From Sphagnum compactum (Eukaryota > Bryophyta > Sphagnopsida > Sphagnales): DNA of 64,000 nucleotides. A program made the translations under genes and the position numbers. Shown here piece by piece: positions 11,805 through 24,245 of this stretch. The stretch spans positions 5,828,001-5,892,000 of the forward strand of contig OZ234497.1 in the NCBI GenBank assembly GCA_965153455.1. Direction: 5' to 3'. The first letter of the stretch is position 1, and every line of letters starts with the position of its first letter. Below the pieces are notes generated by a model, which ran no database searches, was not told the origin of the DNA, and was given only the letters and a program-made list of their open reading frames with translations.

Positions 11805-12758
11805 ATGGCTGCAGTAGTAAGGAACCTGAGGATGCACGTGAGTGCCATCAACTCCGCAGCAGTCCGAGTGCAGATTGTCGAAAGACCGACTGCAACAACT
11901 TCTGCACGAGATTTTGAGCCAAGAAGTTTGCATCAATTCTTGAGCCACGGCTTTTTTGCCTCCAACAGTAAGTCTTTTCCCCCGCCACAACTGGCTGCTT
12001 GCTGTGAAACTGGAGGAGTATTGTGCATCCTACCCCTAGACGGGAGCTCTGGAATCTCAAGACTTCGATCAGATTGTGTGAACAACGAGGATGCCCTTTG
12101 GAAAACTCATTTTTGTTGTTTGCCATGGCATCTCGGATTATCTCTCTACTGCAAAGTTGTCCGAAGCTTTTGATTTCCAGGCTTTTGAGAACTCAAGATA
12201 CAATGGCATTTCAGTTTTCTCACCTGACCTTGGAAGCAACCAAGGATCTGTATTTTCAAACAGAACATAGATCACAATGGTGCTTCTTACACGTGGTGCT
12301 TCAATCTGAAACTGCACCACTTCTCAGTCTTCAGGAAGCAAGCAGACATGTCCTGTAGCATAGACAATCTTTGAAGCTTTCAATGAGTGGTGAAAAGGTG
12401 CATTTTTGCTGCAGGTATTGAAAATAAGCAGGAGAATAGTGCTGCTGCAAATATCACTGGTAATAGAAAGGGGTCAAGTACATCCAACAGCAATGAGTTG
12501 GAGGAGGAGCGGCGGGTGCATAATTTGGTGAGGGATGAACTAAATGAACCTGAAGGTGGAGTTAAGTCTGGGACTACAAATGCTATACACAAAATTGGAG
12601 AGACGCTGAAGGATATCAGAGCATCAGTCAAGGATGCAACAGATTCTGATGCAGCTAAGAAAGTTGGTGATGTGATTGAAAACACTGGTGAAACAATCAA
12701 GGACAAAACTGCAACCAAGAAAACTACTCTTGGGGACCAAGGTGTTGTCACCTCATGA
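11805..12758 (+). CDS. small mitochondrial-type LEA-like protein
   Basis: Two exons, 11805-11967 and 12415-12758, joined across a GT-AG intron with matching phase, give 168 aa. The N-terminus MAAVVRNLRMHVSAINSAAV is rich in Arg, Ala and Ser with no acidic residue, as in a mitochondrial or plastid presequence. After a hydrophilic linker the C-terminal half is made of charged amphipathic repeats (IHKIGETLKDIRASVKDA, VGDVIENTGETIKDKTA), with Lys, Glu, Asp, Thr and Ala dominant and no Cys or Trp. This is typical of group 3 LEA or related stress-protective helical proteins, which stay disordered in water and fold on drying. I know no precise orthologue. The ATG chosen is the first in the exon. The gene is divergent from RPS15 and convergent with the TMN gene. 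No lesion is seen. Confidence 0.7.
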
Positions 12759-13735
12759 TCTGTGCCCGAGAGCACGAATTACTTCCTTGGAACTTGGGTC
12801 ATGAAAAGAGAGAAGCTAGTAACCTGTGACAAAACCAATCTAGTTGTCTATAGTCACAATCTTGCTGAACTCTCTGCAATATATTAGCAAATGCCACCGA
12901 CTTGGAAAGACAATATACACAATGCTCTGGTATATTCTATGCAAAAATCCACAGAAACATAGCAGTAAAGAAGAGTAGAAAGTCATACCAGTTTCTAGTT
13001 TTCTCTGTGTTAGGAGTGCAGTTAAGGACGTAGTTGTTCATCAACGTCGGTATTGGACCTCCTCGCACACTGTAATACACAGCGTACAGAGTCCAAACAA
13101 AACCATCTGGTATAAAACTAACTCTCAAACAACAAGCTCTACAAAAAAAAATACTTGTAATGTTCCCCTTGCAATAGAAATTGCTCTAAATTGCTGTCAA
13201 CCTACAAATACTTATCCACACAGAAAGACAGAAATTGAAATCCAGAGGAGACTTCAAGAGTCGGACAATTGATTCATCTCTAAAAATTCATCTGTAACAC
13301 GTCTTACGTCAGATTGTTCATGCATGACAACCTAGCCAAGTCTTGTGGACATAAACTGAGATAGTGGAAGACTTTGGCCTATCCAAGAGCCCATCATTTG
13401 AGGTACTCCTGGCCATACTTGACCTCAAAGGTATCATCATATAGTCATATGGCACTGTCAAATCTCTTCCTACTGGAGTTTTTTGTATCAAATGTACCCT
13501 AAAAGATTGCATCATCATCCCCATGAAATGAGATGTGGAATGTACCAACCATCAACAGTCAGAAACATGCCAAGCCGCTTGAAACTCTTCGGTCTCACTC
13601 AGATTCTAGCCTTAGATAATCTTGTCTACAATTTCTGCCTTTTGCCCTCATATCTAAGAAACTTTCCCTAACACCCTGTAGGAGTGGCACATCATCCACA
13701 TGGGGATCCAGATATGATTTTATCAGACACTTCCC
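12759..13735. other. convergent 3' flanks of the LEA-like and TMN genes
   Basis: No further gene recognised. It probably holds the 3' UTRs of both neighbours. Open frames on both strands here show no known motif. Confidence 0.5.
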
Positions 13736-16700
13736 TCAGTCAATCTTCACCGATGCATAGATGACTCGCACAAACCAGTAGCAAGCATAGAACCCTATTG
13801 TGCCCGTGAGCACAAAGAATGAATATGAGATGATGATCATGTAGCCAAAGTACAGGATACCCGACACAATCAACGTAATATCGAGTTTCGTGAAGAAGTA
13901 CAAGGCTGCATACAGGAAGAGGTAGATTGCTGACGATCCTGAAGTAAGATATGCCCGCCACCACCAATGGTAGTCCTCGCTACACAGCTGGAAGTAGCAA
14001 AGCACAATTGTAATCTCCGCGCAAGTGACCACAAGGATCAAAAATACAATAAACAAGAAACCAAAGATGTAGTAGAATTGATGCTGCCAGATTGATGTCA
14101 AGATGAAGAAGAGTTCAATGAACACAGCCCCAAAAGGTAGGATGCCCCCAATAAGTATCGAAAACACTGGGTGCATGTACCAAGCTTGCTCAGGGATCTG
14201 GCGGGGAATTTTGTTGGTCCTCACTGGGTTCTCCATTGTTGGCTTCTTGAACCCAAAATAACTACCAACAAAGACAAGGGGAACAGAGATACCAAACCAG
14301 AGGAACACGAGCACAAACATCGTACCAAAAGGCACAGCCCCTGATGACTTCTCACCCCAAATCAGGCTGTTCAGAATGAAGAAAACAACGAATATGATCC
14401 CCGGGAACATGATGGCTGTCTTCAAGGTGTTCATTTTCCAGTCTGTGCCATTGAACACCTTGTATAGTCGAGCAGAAGCATAACCAGCAAACAACCCCAT
14501 AAAGACCCAGAGGATGAGCATAGCTGTCATCAATCCACCACGATTTGCTGGAGACAGGAACCCGAGAACAGCAAAAATCATGGTAACAAGTGCCATTCCA
14601 AAGAACTGCACCCCCGTCCCAACATATACACAAAGTAGACCAGCTTGGGCTGGTGGCCTGAACACATCCCCATGGACAAGCTTCCAGCCTGTCTCTTCCT
14701 GTGCTTCTTCTTGAGTTTCAAGCTGATTGTATTTTGAAATGTCCTGATGCAGAGTCCGCATCATGATCATTGCCACCATGCCTGACAGGAACAGCACAAT
14801 CATGAGGGAGTTTATGATGGAGAACCAGTGAATCTGGGCTTCATTCATGAGCAGATAGGTGTCCCACCTTGATGCCCACTTGAGGTCGCTTATCTGCAAG
14901 GTAACCAACATTGAACCAACACAGTGAGGACAGAATCTCACAAATATAGAAAGAGCTAAAGTACACACGTGACAGAAGCAGATAATTGATCCATCTCTAA
15001 CACCAGACTTTGTAACTCACACAAATGTGTCGACAGACCACATGAAGACTAAAGACCTGAGCCTGAGCCCATATACAGATACATAATTTCTCAACAGAAA
15101 ACCTCTCAAGAACTCAAAACAAGATTATAGGCTAGTACAACAAAACAGGTGCCAGGGGAAACACAGATGAAAGATGGATTTGTGAAGAGTACCTTGAAAT
15201 TAATATCATAACTGAAGACAATTTCAGCACCAACCTCAATTTCCTGAGCAGCCTGCGTATCAGAGACATAAACCTTCTCATGTGGATTGCATGTCAACAA
15301 CTTGGTTTTATCTTCATTCCAGCGCTCGTACTCATGCTTCACACTAAACAACAGAAACACATCTCAACTGAAATCAATAAAACACCAATGCATACAGTTG
15401 CAAGCCTTGAACATGCACAAAAGCAAGATCTACAAATTGTAATCTGGCCTGGGTGGATTTCAACTATTCCCCAAATGATGTGGTGGCCAGCTAATTGTTC
15501 CCAAACACAAATGTCAAAGAACAACTTCTTGGCACTAATATTATACCCAAGCCCTTGAAATGGTACACTGCATGAGGCCATTGTCAAATCAGCAGGTCAC
15601 AAACCTGTGAGGAGTCACTTCAAAGCCCACAACACGAGAATAGGGAGAACCAGTATCCTGGTGATATAGGACTCGAAAGCTGAGATGGTTGTTAATAAAG
15701 TATTTCTCTTTTGAGCCTCCCTGCAAGAGATGACAAAACTTAATCACTTTCAATAGTGTCATAATTTTCATTCAGTATCCATACATATATGATAAACTAG
15801 TTCAATGCAGGTTGTGGTGACCAGATACAAGAGAGATCACTCACCGGTGGGTCCTTACGGCCAACTGGGAACCCCCATTCATAGCTGGTCAATTGGTGAC
15901 CATTCTCATTTCTGGATCTTGGTTCTGCTACTGGCAGATTATCCAGAATCCTAGGACAAAACAAATTAGACAACAAATCTCAGACAGAGCCAATACGAGC
16001 ACTTCCAACCAACTTAAGTAACAAAAGGTTTTCTCCCTCAAAAGAACCGCAGGCATCAAAGAAGCAACTAGCTTCTGTGCGCAGTTATGCCCTTTCCATG
16101 GTACTTACATATTTACACGGTAATCATTGTCAATCTTCTCATGAAAGTTCTTCACTTCTTCTTCTGTAAGCTTTTTCTGGCAAAGGACCTTGCACAACTG
16201 GGGATCCTTCATTTGGAACTGCCATGCACAGGAGCCACTGTCACAACCACAACTCTTTTTTGCCATGAAGTCACTACAAGGGACTTAGTATTCACACATT
16301 GCAAATATCATCCGTGCAGGGAGCATTCAATAACATAGAAATTGCCCTCACCTCATAAGGAGAGTTTTCAATTCGATCACCTCGGAGAACCTCACCCAAA
16401 TTCTCAGCATTGTTCAAAATCTTTTCAGGCTTACAATAGTTTAGTGAGTAGTATTCATATGGTAACTGTGTCTTGATTGATGTCAACTTGTTCACCTTCA
16501 CCAGAAGTTGTGCTCCCTGTACACACCAACCTCTTCCATCAAACTAGCCCATTCACTGCACAAATTTAGCCTGATAAAAACTGCAGGAGGAGGAAGGTAA
16601 AGAGAACAAACAGCTCATTGCATAATGGCTCTGCCTTTATGACAGGTTTAAACTACAAACTAAAAACTTCTCTTACTGGATCTAGAACTTCTCATCTAGA

Positions 16701-17534
16701 AGTGAATATGACCTGCCCTTCATGGCAGGTTTAAACTACAAACCAAAAACTTCTCTTACTGGACCTAGAACTTCTCATCTAGATGCATGCCCTTCTATGG
16801 AACATGCCCATCCTTCATATGCACGACATAGTAACCCAGATGTCACTCACAAATTAGGTCAAGTTCGAGCAAAATTTTATGCCCAAATCGTAAACCAATG
16901 CATAGTCTTTTCTCTATGAACAGAGACAACAAACTGATTGCCAAATTTCCGATTTCAACTTGCAAACCTCTATGTGTCGAGTAGATGATAGGTATCAGAG
17001 ACTTGGCTGCAAGAAACGAATCTGCCATTGTTGTGTGCAGATCCCTTGAAGGGAACTTTATGCACTGTGATACAGAGTAAGGATTTCGAATCAAAGAGTA
17101 TACATGTCATTACCTCCAAAACAAACAAATCATATTCAAGGAGGTCACGAAAGGCTAGAAAGATCGGATTTGCAAATAGCTAGTTCCGTCACGCTAGTTC
17201 TGTGAAAACGAGATAAGCGAATACCAGAAGGAGGAAGATCTCTCATCTAGTCGTTCTACTTATTAAGCATTAGCTATACTTGTTGCCACATATAAAAAAG
17301 ACGTGGAGAGGGCCTTTCCCATGATTTGTGCTCTTTCTCAGTTAAGAGTAATCGAACATATCGCACAGAAGCACGAAAAAAGAGCAGGGTGGGAAAAAAT
17401 AAAAAAATTTAAACCTCTGCAAAGTCTTGCGGCGCCACGCCGGGCAGGTAGAAAGCCTTGACAACCCAGAGCTGCAGCATGACCACACATACCAGCAGCG
17501 CCAACACCCGACGAGCACCACCCATGCCCACCAT
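13736..17534 (-). CDS. TMN: transmembrane nine superfamily protein (nonaspanin, EMP70/TMN)
   Basis: Endomembrane (Golgi/endosome) nine-span protein involved in membrane-protein sorting. Seven coding exons on the minus strand: 17415-17534, 16352-16516, 16109-16218, 15845-15950, 15605-15720, 15193-15343 and 13736-14893. They total 1926 nt, or 641 aa, as in plant TMN7-type proteins. The N-terminus [20 protein letters not shown] is a signal peptide, followed by [11 protein letters not shown]. The lumenal EMP70 domain includes [42 protein letters not shown] and [12 protein letters not shown]. The last, long exon carries all nine membrane segments ([41 protein letters not shown]) and ends VKID, the KXD/E Golgi-retention signal of the family. 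The start may instead be the second Met at 17525. All introns are GT-AG, no lesion is seen, and it looks functional. Confidence 0.95.
16643..16790. repeat. 83-bp-period direct duplication inside TMN intron 1
   Basis: CAGGTTTAAACTACAAA...CTTCTCATCTAGA occurs at 16643 and again at 16726 with few differences. A local tandem duplication confined to the first intron. Confidence 0.75.
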
Positions 17535-17689
17535 TCTTCCACCCCCCAAAAAAAAGGAAAAACGGAAAAACCAGTCAACGCAAAACACCCGCAGCTCCCA
17601 CCACGCCACTAAGAGCACTATGCAAACACTGACAACAGGCGGGAGAAAAAAATTGAAAGTCGAGACAGGGTTTGGTGTGAAGACGAGGA

Positions 17690-17745
17690 GCAGGAGGAGG
17701 AGGAGGAGGAGGAGGACCACGAGCACGAAGACGCTCAAACCCTAG
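17690..17745. promoter_or_regulatory. GGA/TCC microsatellite and telo-box in the TMN 5' leader region
   Basis: Read on the gene strand this is a CT-rich (TCC)n leader preceded by a CTAGGGTTT telo-box (17737-17745), about 200 nt upstream of the TMN start. Both are common in plant housekeeping 5' leaders. Confidence 0.5.
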
Positions 17746-18068
17746 CTATGGCGGAGAGAGCGAACTCGCCACGTCTGGCTATGGCCGACGAATGAAGACT
17801 CGATTTCAGCATCTGAGGAAATACTTTCGTCCGTTAATCGCTCATCTAGTGGCTAAACGATACTTACCCTGCTCGCCAATCAGTTTAGCCTGCCTGCTAA
17901 TACAACATAATCAATCCCTATTATTATCACTCTTAAGCCACCTTCACATACAGGGGTAGGCTATCAGTATGCATAGCAAAAAAGTTAGGGTTAGTTTGCT
18001 TTTGGTTAGCGGCTACTTTTTGTGAGGCGTTACTTTTGGTTAGCCATCACCAAAAGTTTATAGCCGTT

Positions 18069-18296
18069 CATAGTGACGCCTTTTTTCTTCTCTCAACATC
18101 CTTAATTTCATGCGTCCCTTACCTCTCTGTTCACAAACTTTTCTTATTGTCCCTTACCTCTCATTCATAGTGACGCCTTTTTTCTTCTCTTAGCATCCTT
18201 AATTTCATGCGTCCCTTACCTCTTTGTTTACCTCTCTGCTCACAAACTTTTTTTATTGTTCCTTACCTCTCTATTCACAAACTTTTCTTATTGTTA
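18069..18296. repeat. two-and-a-part tandem duplication, ~97-bp period
   Basis: CATAGTGACGCC...TTTCTTCTCT begins at 18069 and again at 18166, with further partial copies of the CCCTTACCTCT...TCACAAACTTTT segment after that. Confidence 0.75.
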
Positions 18297-18299
18297 GCG

Positions 18300-21200
18300 A
18301 TGAAAAGCTCTCAAGTTCCACATGTTCCACATGCTTGCATCTGATGAGAGCCACGATCTTGTTATGATCCCAATTTCTTTGCCTCTGACAACTTGAAGGA
18401 GTTGTTCTTGCTCTAGATGGACCTCTACTTCCACTATTGGCGATTGTTACTACTGGATTGTTCTTTATAGATTGCATTGAATTATTCATGACTTAATTGT
18501 TACACTCTGTGTTTTTGTAAGATGGATTCGTGTTATGTTAAAAGATGAACGCTCACAATCTTTCTTCAAATTGTTCCATATGGCTCTCACAATCCCTTTT
18601 CAAATAGTTTGCCAAAGCCACTCAAGTTCATTAATGTCACTCAAGTGATGGTTACATTGTGTGGGTGTTGCTATGGCGTTCCAACAAGCTTTTGAAGATG
18701 TGAACGATGACATTGCAGAGACCGGCCTCTAGCTTCGAGCAAGGATGCAAGAACAAAAGGATGTCGAAGCTTCTAGAGATTAGTAAATTTAAGTGCCTAG
18801 TTTCAAGTTGATAACTTACCGCCAACTATAAAGCCTAAAATCTTCATTTTCTGAAGATTTGTAACTAGCCCTATCACCAAAGTTAAACCCTATTTACAAA
18901 CTACCACATAAGCATGCCACATTTACTACTTATTTTTACCATATGCGCATGTATGAACTAAGTTTGTTAATCATCATGCTACCACTATCGCTATGAGTAA
19001 GTGTGAATGTAGTATTAGAGCGTCCCAATGGTGCTCAATACCTATGTGATCTTGCAAAATTATTTCTCACATCTAAATATTATTTTATTTTTTCCAACCC
19101 CACCCATAAAACTAAAATTGGGATTGCAAACAAGTGAGAAACTATTAACAACAAACCACTTGGTTAATCAAAAACAAGGAATGGCAATCATATTGTATTT
19201 ATTTTGCTCTTCTTTAGGAGGTGTTACGCTCTATTGTGCCTTTTACCAACTTTAGCAGATTGTGCAAAGTGTTGGGCAAAGATGATATTGATGAACCAAA
19301 TTAGCATTTTTTATTTTTCTTCATCCAATTTTAATTTGAAGGTCACATATTGATCACCACTTGGGATGTTCTTACTAATGAGTCCTACTAAATAAACATG
19401 CCCATCACTAAACAAAAGGCCCACAACCAAACATTCCAATATTGAAAGAAATAGTCAGTTAGCCTTTGTCACTTTTGAAAATTCGAATTGATTCCTATGA
19501 CCAAACATTCAATTTTGACATATTAAATATATTCATAAAGTGGACATTTCATGGGATGAGTACCTTGTGTTTCTTCACAAGCCAGGGCAAAGTCAAGAAG
19601 ATGAAGCAAAAACAAAATAAAGGAAAAAAAATAAGGTTAGACTTTAAAATGCACCTTGGTGCATTCTCGAGTTTCACCCTTTTTTTAATGTTTCCATTTG
19701 TGTGTTATGCTCAAAGCAAGTGGCAACTCTCAAAAATATGCAAAAGCAATAGAAGTTCAACAAGCTTGAACATGCAAAGGAAAGGAATGCAGGTACAGGT
19801 TCAAAGGAAGTTGTCGCAAACAAAGATTCTTTTGTGAGCTTCAATAGAACACCAAGAAAAAGGTTGTGCATTCGAAAAGAAACAAAATGGTTTGGGTTGT
19901 GAATGTTCAAACTATGCCAAAAAAGAGGTTGCATGCTTGAAAGGAAAGTGCACTAATTGTAGAAATTATCACTTTCAATTGCAATTGGTTACAATATGAA
20001 TTTGGTTGAACTATGTTATCGCCAATTGTTTGTTTTCAATTTGGTTGTTTATTGGTTTGCTTTCAAATGAATTTAATTGGTGAGATTCAATTGATTTGCG
20101 TTGTTTTTCTCAGCTATTGTTTTTTCTATCCTTAACTTACTTTAAACCTCTAACAACTTTTACAATCCTCTATAGGCCTCTAACAACCTAAATAAACCTC
20201 TAACAAACTTGTAATGATAACTAATGATTTTTAACATACCTACTCAAACCTTTAATGACTTGCACCTTTCTATATGATCGTGCACATACCTACCTAGACC
20301 TTGAACAACCTCTATAGACCTAGAATAGAGCTCTAACAAACCCCAAACACTTGCAATAGACTTGTTCCTACCTTTAAACACATGTTCTTCACTACATTAT
20401 TCATTGGTTTTGTGAGTTTTGAATTGTTCACTAGATAACACATTGGATATATCCCTATATTAGGTTCATTGGATTTCGTTCATTGAATTACTCATTGATT
20501 AGTCACTAGATTTATTTCACTATAATTTCAAACCTTTCTAAAATTTTACATCATTTCATGTTTGAATTTCCTATTTATAAATTAAAATAGTCAATTTTCT
20601 TCTTTGGATTTTCTTGACTTGCAAACCAAATTAATGACCAAATTCAAATGGAGTTGTTTAAGTATGGAGGGATTTGATACTGATTCATTATGACACTACA
20701 AGGTAAATGTGACTTACTCACCAATAAGAGGCCCACAAAGGCACCTTGAAAAAAGGAAAAATCCAAGGTCCATTATGGACTCCTTATGCTTGAGCTATAT
20801 GGCTATAGTTATTACCATCACCATTTATCCTATATAATTGAAACAAAAAAATGTGACACAACCTATTATTAACTAACTCTATAAATATTTACCAAGATTA
20901 CAAATTACAAATTACAAATTTTGAATTCATTATTTTTTGTAACTACATGTAATGTTATTTGTGATTATTATCTTGTAATTATTAACTACCTTTGAGATTT
21001 TTGCAACTATTTTGTGATTACATTACAACTATTGGAAACTTCATCCTTCCATGTGAGTGATTTTTATGTGTATTTTCATCCAATAATAGGGTAATAAACT
21101 TCATTAATTACATCACAAACTAAAAATTAATTGCACATAATTTGACATGATTATATTAAGAATACATTAAAGGTACATTTTTAGAGGTATATTAAATCTA

Positions 21201-21350
21201 TATTTCACATATATTAATGGTATATTATGAATAAGATTTGGCATATTTCTTAGGTTTAATATTAAAATTTTATTAAAGTTATAAGGTATATTAAAGTTGG
21301 GTAATGTACTAAAGGTATATTAAGGTTGTTCCATGTATATTAAACTTGTA
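18300..21350. other. AT-rich intergenic DNA, no gene seen
   Basis: Low-complexity AT-rich sequence. Around 20130-20350 there is a loosely repeated CCTCTAACAA/CTCTATAGACC motif. At 20694 CACTACAAGG looks like a CACTA terminus but has no visible partner. Confidence 0.45.
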
Positions 21351-21359
21351 TTAAAGGTA

Positions 21360-21600
21360 GAATCATGGTTAAATTAAAGGTGTCAAATATTAATCAAAAT
21401 TTAGCCAATATTTAACCAATATTTAACAAATTTTCAGTTTAACAATCAAGTTTTAATTTAACCAATGTTTAATCAAATTTTAATTAAGCCAAGGTTTAGC
21501 CAAGTCTTAATTTAACCAATTTTTAATTAAGTTTTAATTTAGGTAAGGTTTAACCAAATTTTAGTTTTGCCAATGTTTAGCCAAATTTTAACCACCTAAC
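21360..21600. repeat. degenerate array of TTTAACCAA-type units
   Basis: Short units such as TTTAACCAATTTTTAA and TTTAGCCAA repeat at about 12-20 bp spacing. The complementary array (TTGGTTAAA) lies at 27215-27430, so the two face each other as a large inverted pair. Confidence 0.65.
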
Positions 21601-22259
21601 CTATTGACTTACCTTCCTAACATATGAACCAAATTAACATAAACATATATATAATTAACCTAATTAACTGAAGACACTACTTACCAATTAATACCTAGCC
21701 TAATCTATTATCTATTAATTAATGTTGTGTTTGTAACTGTCAATAGTTGTATATGCGGCATGTAATCCCATGTAAGTGTAAATCATTTTCACTTACACAT
21801 TCGATTTTTTTACACTTACATTTACTTGTATCCAGTAATTTTGGGTGCGTAAAATCATATAAATACATACATTATAGGATTTCCTATTGCTGTGTATTGC
21901 CCATCATCTATTGCATGTATAAATGATTTAGTTTAGGCTTACGGTTTACATTGACCTCATCTTCCTTGATGGGTTCGTCCATTGAGCAAAAAAAAAAGCT
22001 CAAGGTGGGTTAGTCTGTTGAACAAAGAACAAATCTCAAGGCAAACTCCAACCATCTTGGGCATGTAGCACCAAGTGTTTTTGGTGTGTTCCAAGTGAAG
22101 AACATCTTGGTGTGTTATAGGTGAAGAACTCCAAGCATCATTAACATGTAAGCATATACTAGGTGAAACAATCAAGAATTTCAAACTTCATCATTTCAAA
22201 GAGTAAACAATGATCGCATGTGTTTAAGCATTCTAGTTTTGGTTTTGTGTAGCAAAGGT

Positions 22260-23750
22260 CATTGGTCTTGGTTGTGTTTAGGCAAGTGATGGTCGATTTT
22301 GGTTGTGTGCAAGCATGAAGCAACAAAGGTTTGCACAAAGCAACAAAGGTTGTTGATTTTGGTGGTGTGCATAAAACATTGTGTGTGTTCATTAGGTTGA
22401 TCTTCTTCTTTTGGTATCTTTTGTTTATATGGGTATGCAAACATTAAGAAACCATTTGGGAGGAATGTGTGTGTAGGCATGGAATAAGAAGTGTTTTTTT
22501 TGTTAGTTTTGGTCATGTGTAGGCACGGAACAACAAAGGTCAATCTTGGTCATGTGTAGGCATGGAACAACAAAGCCTAGTCCAGATGTGTGTGTTTTTG
22601 GTCAGTCTTGGTGCACTTGCACGAAATAGTAGAGCCTAGTTGGGCCGTGTGTGTTTTTGGTTGCTATTGGTCATGCTTATTCTTTTGGACCTTCTTCTAG
22701 TTTGTATTATTTGTGTGTGCAGGCATGGAGTAGCAAAATTTAGTTGGTTTATGTGTTTTCTTAGTTGGTTTTGGTTAGTTTGTATGTATATTATTTTGGA
22801 CCTTCTTTTGGTTTGTTTTGTTTGTGGGTGCAAGCATGGAATAACAAAATAAGGAACGATCTTGTGTCACCATTGCCATCAGTGTCTTTTTTTTGTTCCT
22901 AAGGTGAACATCACCTTCTTCTTTCGGACCTTCTTATAATTTGTTTAATTTTTGTGTCAAGGATGAAGTAGCAAAACGAGGAATGCTCTTGCAGCACCGT
23001 CACCATTGACATCTTCTCCTTTTTCTTTAAGTGAACATCACCTTCTTTTTTTAGACCTACTTTTGGTCTATCTTATTTGTGTGTGCAAATAGGGAGTAGT
23101 AAAGCAAGGAACATTTTTATGTTGCCACTAATTATTCTAGTTTTGTTTTATGTACACGTGTCCTTCATCGTAGTTTGTTTATGTATGTAAGCATGAAGCA
23201 ATAGAACAGAAAGTGCTTTTGCATCACCATTGGTTTGTTTTGGTCTTGTTTCATGTGTGTTTTTCATTGCCATCTATTTATATGTGTAAGCAAGAACAAT
23301 AGAGCAAGAGTGCTCTTGCATTGCCATTGCCATCATTTTTTTCTTTTCTTTCTTCAAGTGAACATCACCTTCTTCTAGCATGTGTTGGTCGTTATCTTGG
23401 TTTTTTTATATTCTTTGTTGCTTAAATTATCATGTTGTGTGTGTTCAAGTGTCCTTCATCAAGGTCTTGATGAATGTGTGTTTCTATACATGTGTATGCA
23501 TGCATAGAGCAAGGTACGAATAACATTTTTATGTCGCCATCATTGCTTTCTTTGTTTAGGTGAACATCATTATTTTGAATCTATGTGTGTTGTGTTCTTC
23601 ACCTTTGTCTTATTGTCCACGTGTATTTGTTTTTTGGTCCTTTTATCTTGTTGTATGTGTTAAGGTGAACTACGTGCGTTTGTGTGTGTGTAGGTATGGA
23701 GCAACAAGGAACGAAGAATGTTCTTGCATTGCCATTGTCGTTTATTATTA
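22260..23750. repeat. diverged tandem array built on a ~25-bp motif
   Basis: A motif close to GTGTGTGCAGGCATGGAGCA (then ACAAAG) recurs about a dozen times, near 22310, 22475, 22515, 22552, 22706, 22826, 22955, 23080, 23180, 23285, 23496 and 23685. TTCACCTTCTTC-type segments lie between later copies. Spacing ranges from 40 to about 210 bp, so this is an old, diverged array. The long open frames that cross it on either strand are by-products of its T/G-rich composition. Confidence 0.6.
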
Positions 23751-24245
23751 AGGTGAGGTTTTTTTTGTGTTTTTTGATTTTTTTGTCCATAGTGTACCCA
23801 TTTATCAATGTCATCAAATTTTATGGATGTCTTTGTGGCCTTTTCATGGTTTGGTTTTGGTGTGTAGTGTGTATGTTGAGTTGTGCTCCTTATTTTTTTC
23901 TAAAAAGGGGTGGATGCGTGTGTAGGGTAATGCAAAGGTATTACAATGCCAACAACAACAATAGTTCTTACAAAATTGGAAGCAATAATAATTTTACAAA
24001 TAACATGTTTTATTAGCAACAACTCCAACAACTTGGTAGCTATAGTTGGCACTAAAGGCAACTTTCCATAATTGTTAAGATTTTAAGTGTTAGCAACAAT
24101 TTCTCACAACAACTCAAGTTGCAACAAAAAATTCTTTTAGGTGAATTATCTTTTCCCTTTTCATCTTGCATATTTTGACTTGATTTAAGGTAGTCCTAGA
24201 ATTATGATTAGAAATTTGATTCCTTTTTTTTGTAATGTTTAAGCT

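Noticed and set aside
17409-17738. Long Val/Leu-rich N-terminal extension of the TMN frame
   Set aside because: It translates the (TCC)n leader; the Met at 17534 gives a normal signal peptide and the expected 641 aa.
20694-20720. CACTACAAGG as a second CACTA terminus
   Set aside because: No inverted partner found in the window; the same applies to CACTACTAAAAGG at 4041 and CACTACAAAAAC at 36828.
22159-22543. Minus-strand Thr/Lys-rich frames that look like a repeat protein
   Set aside because: They follow the diverged DNA repeat array in every frame; no start, splice or family support.
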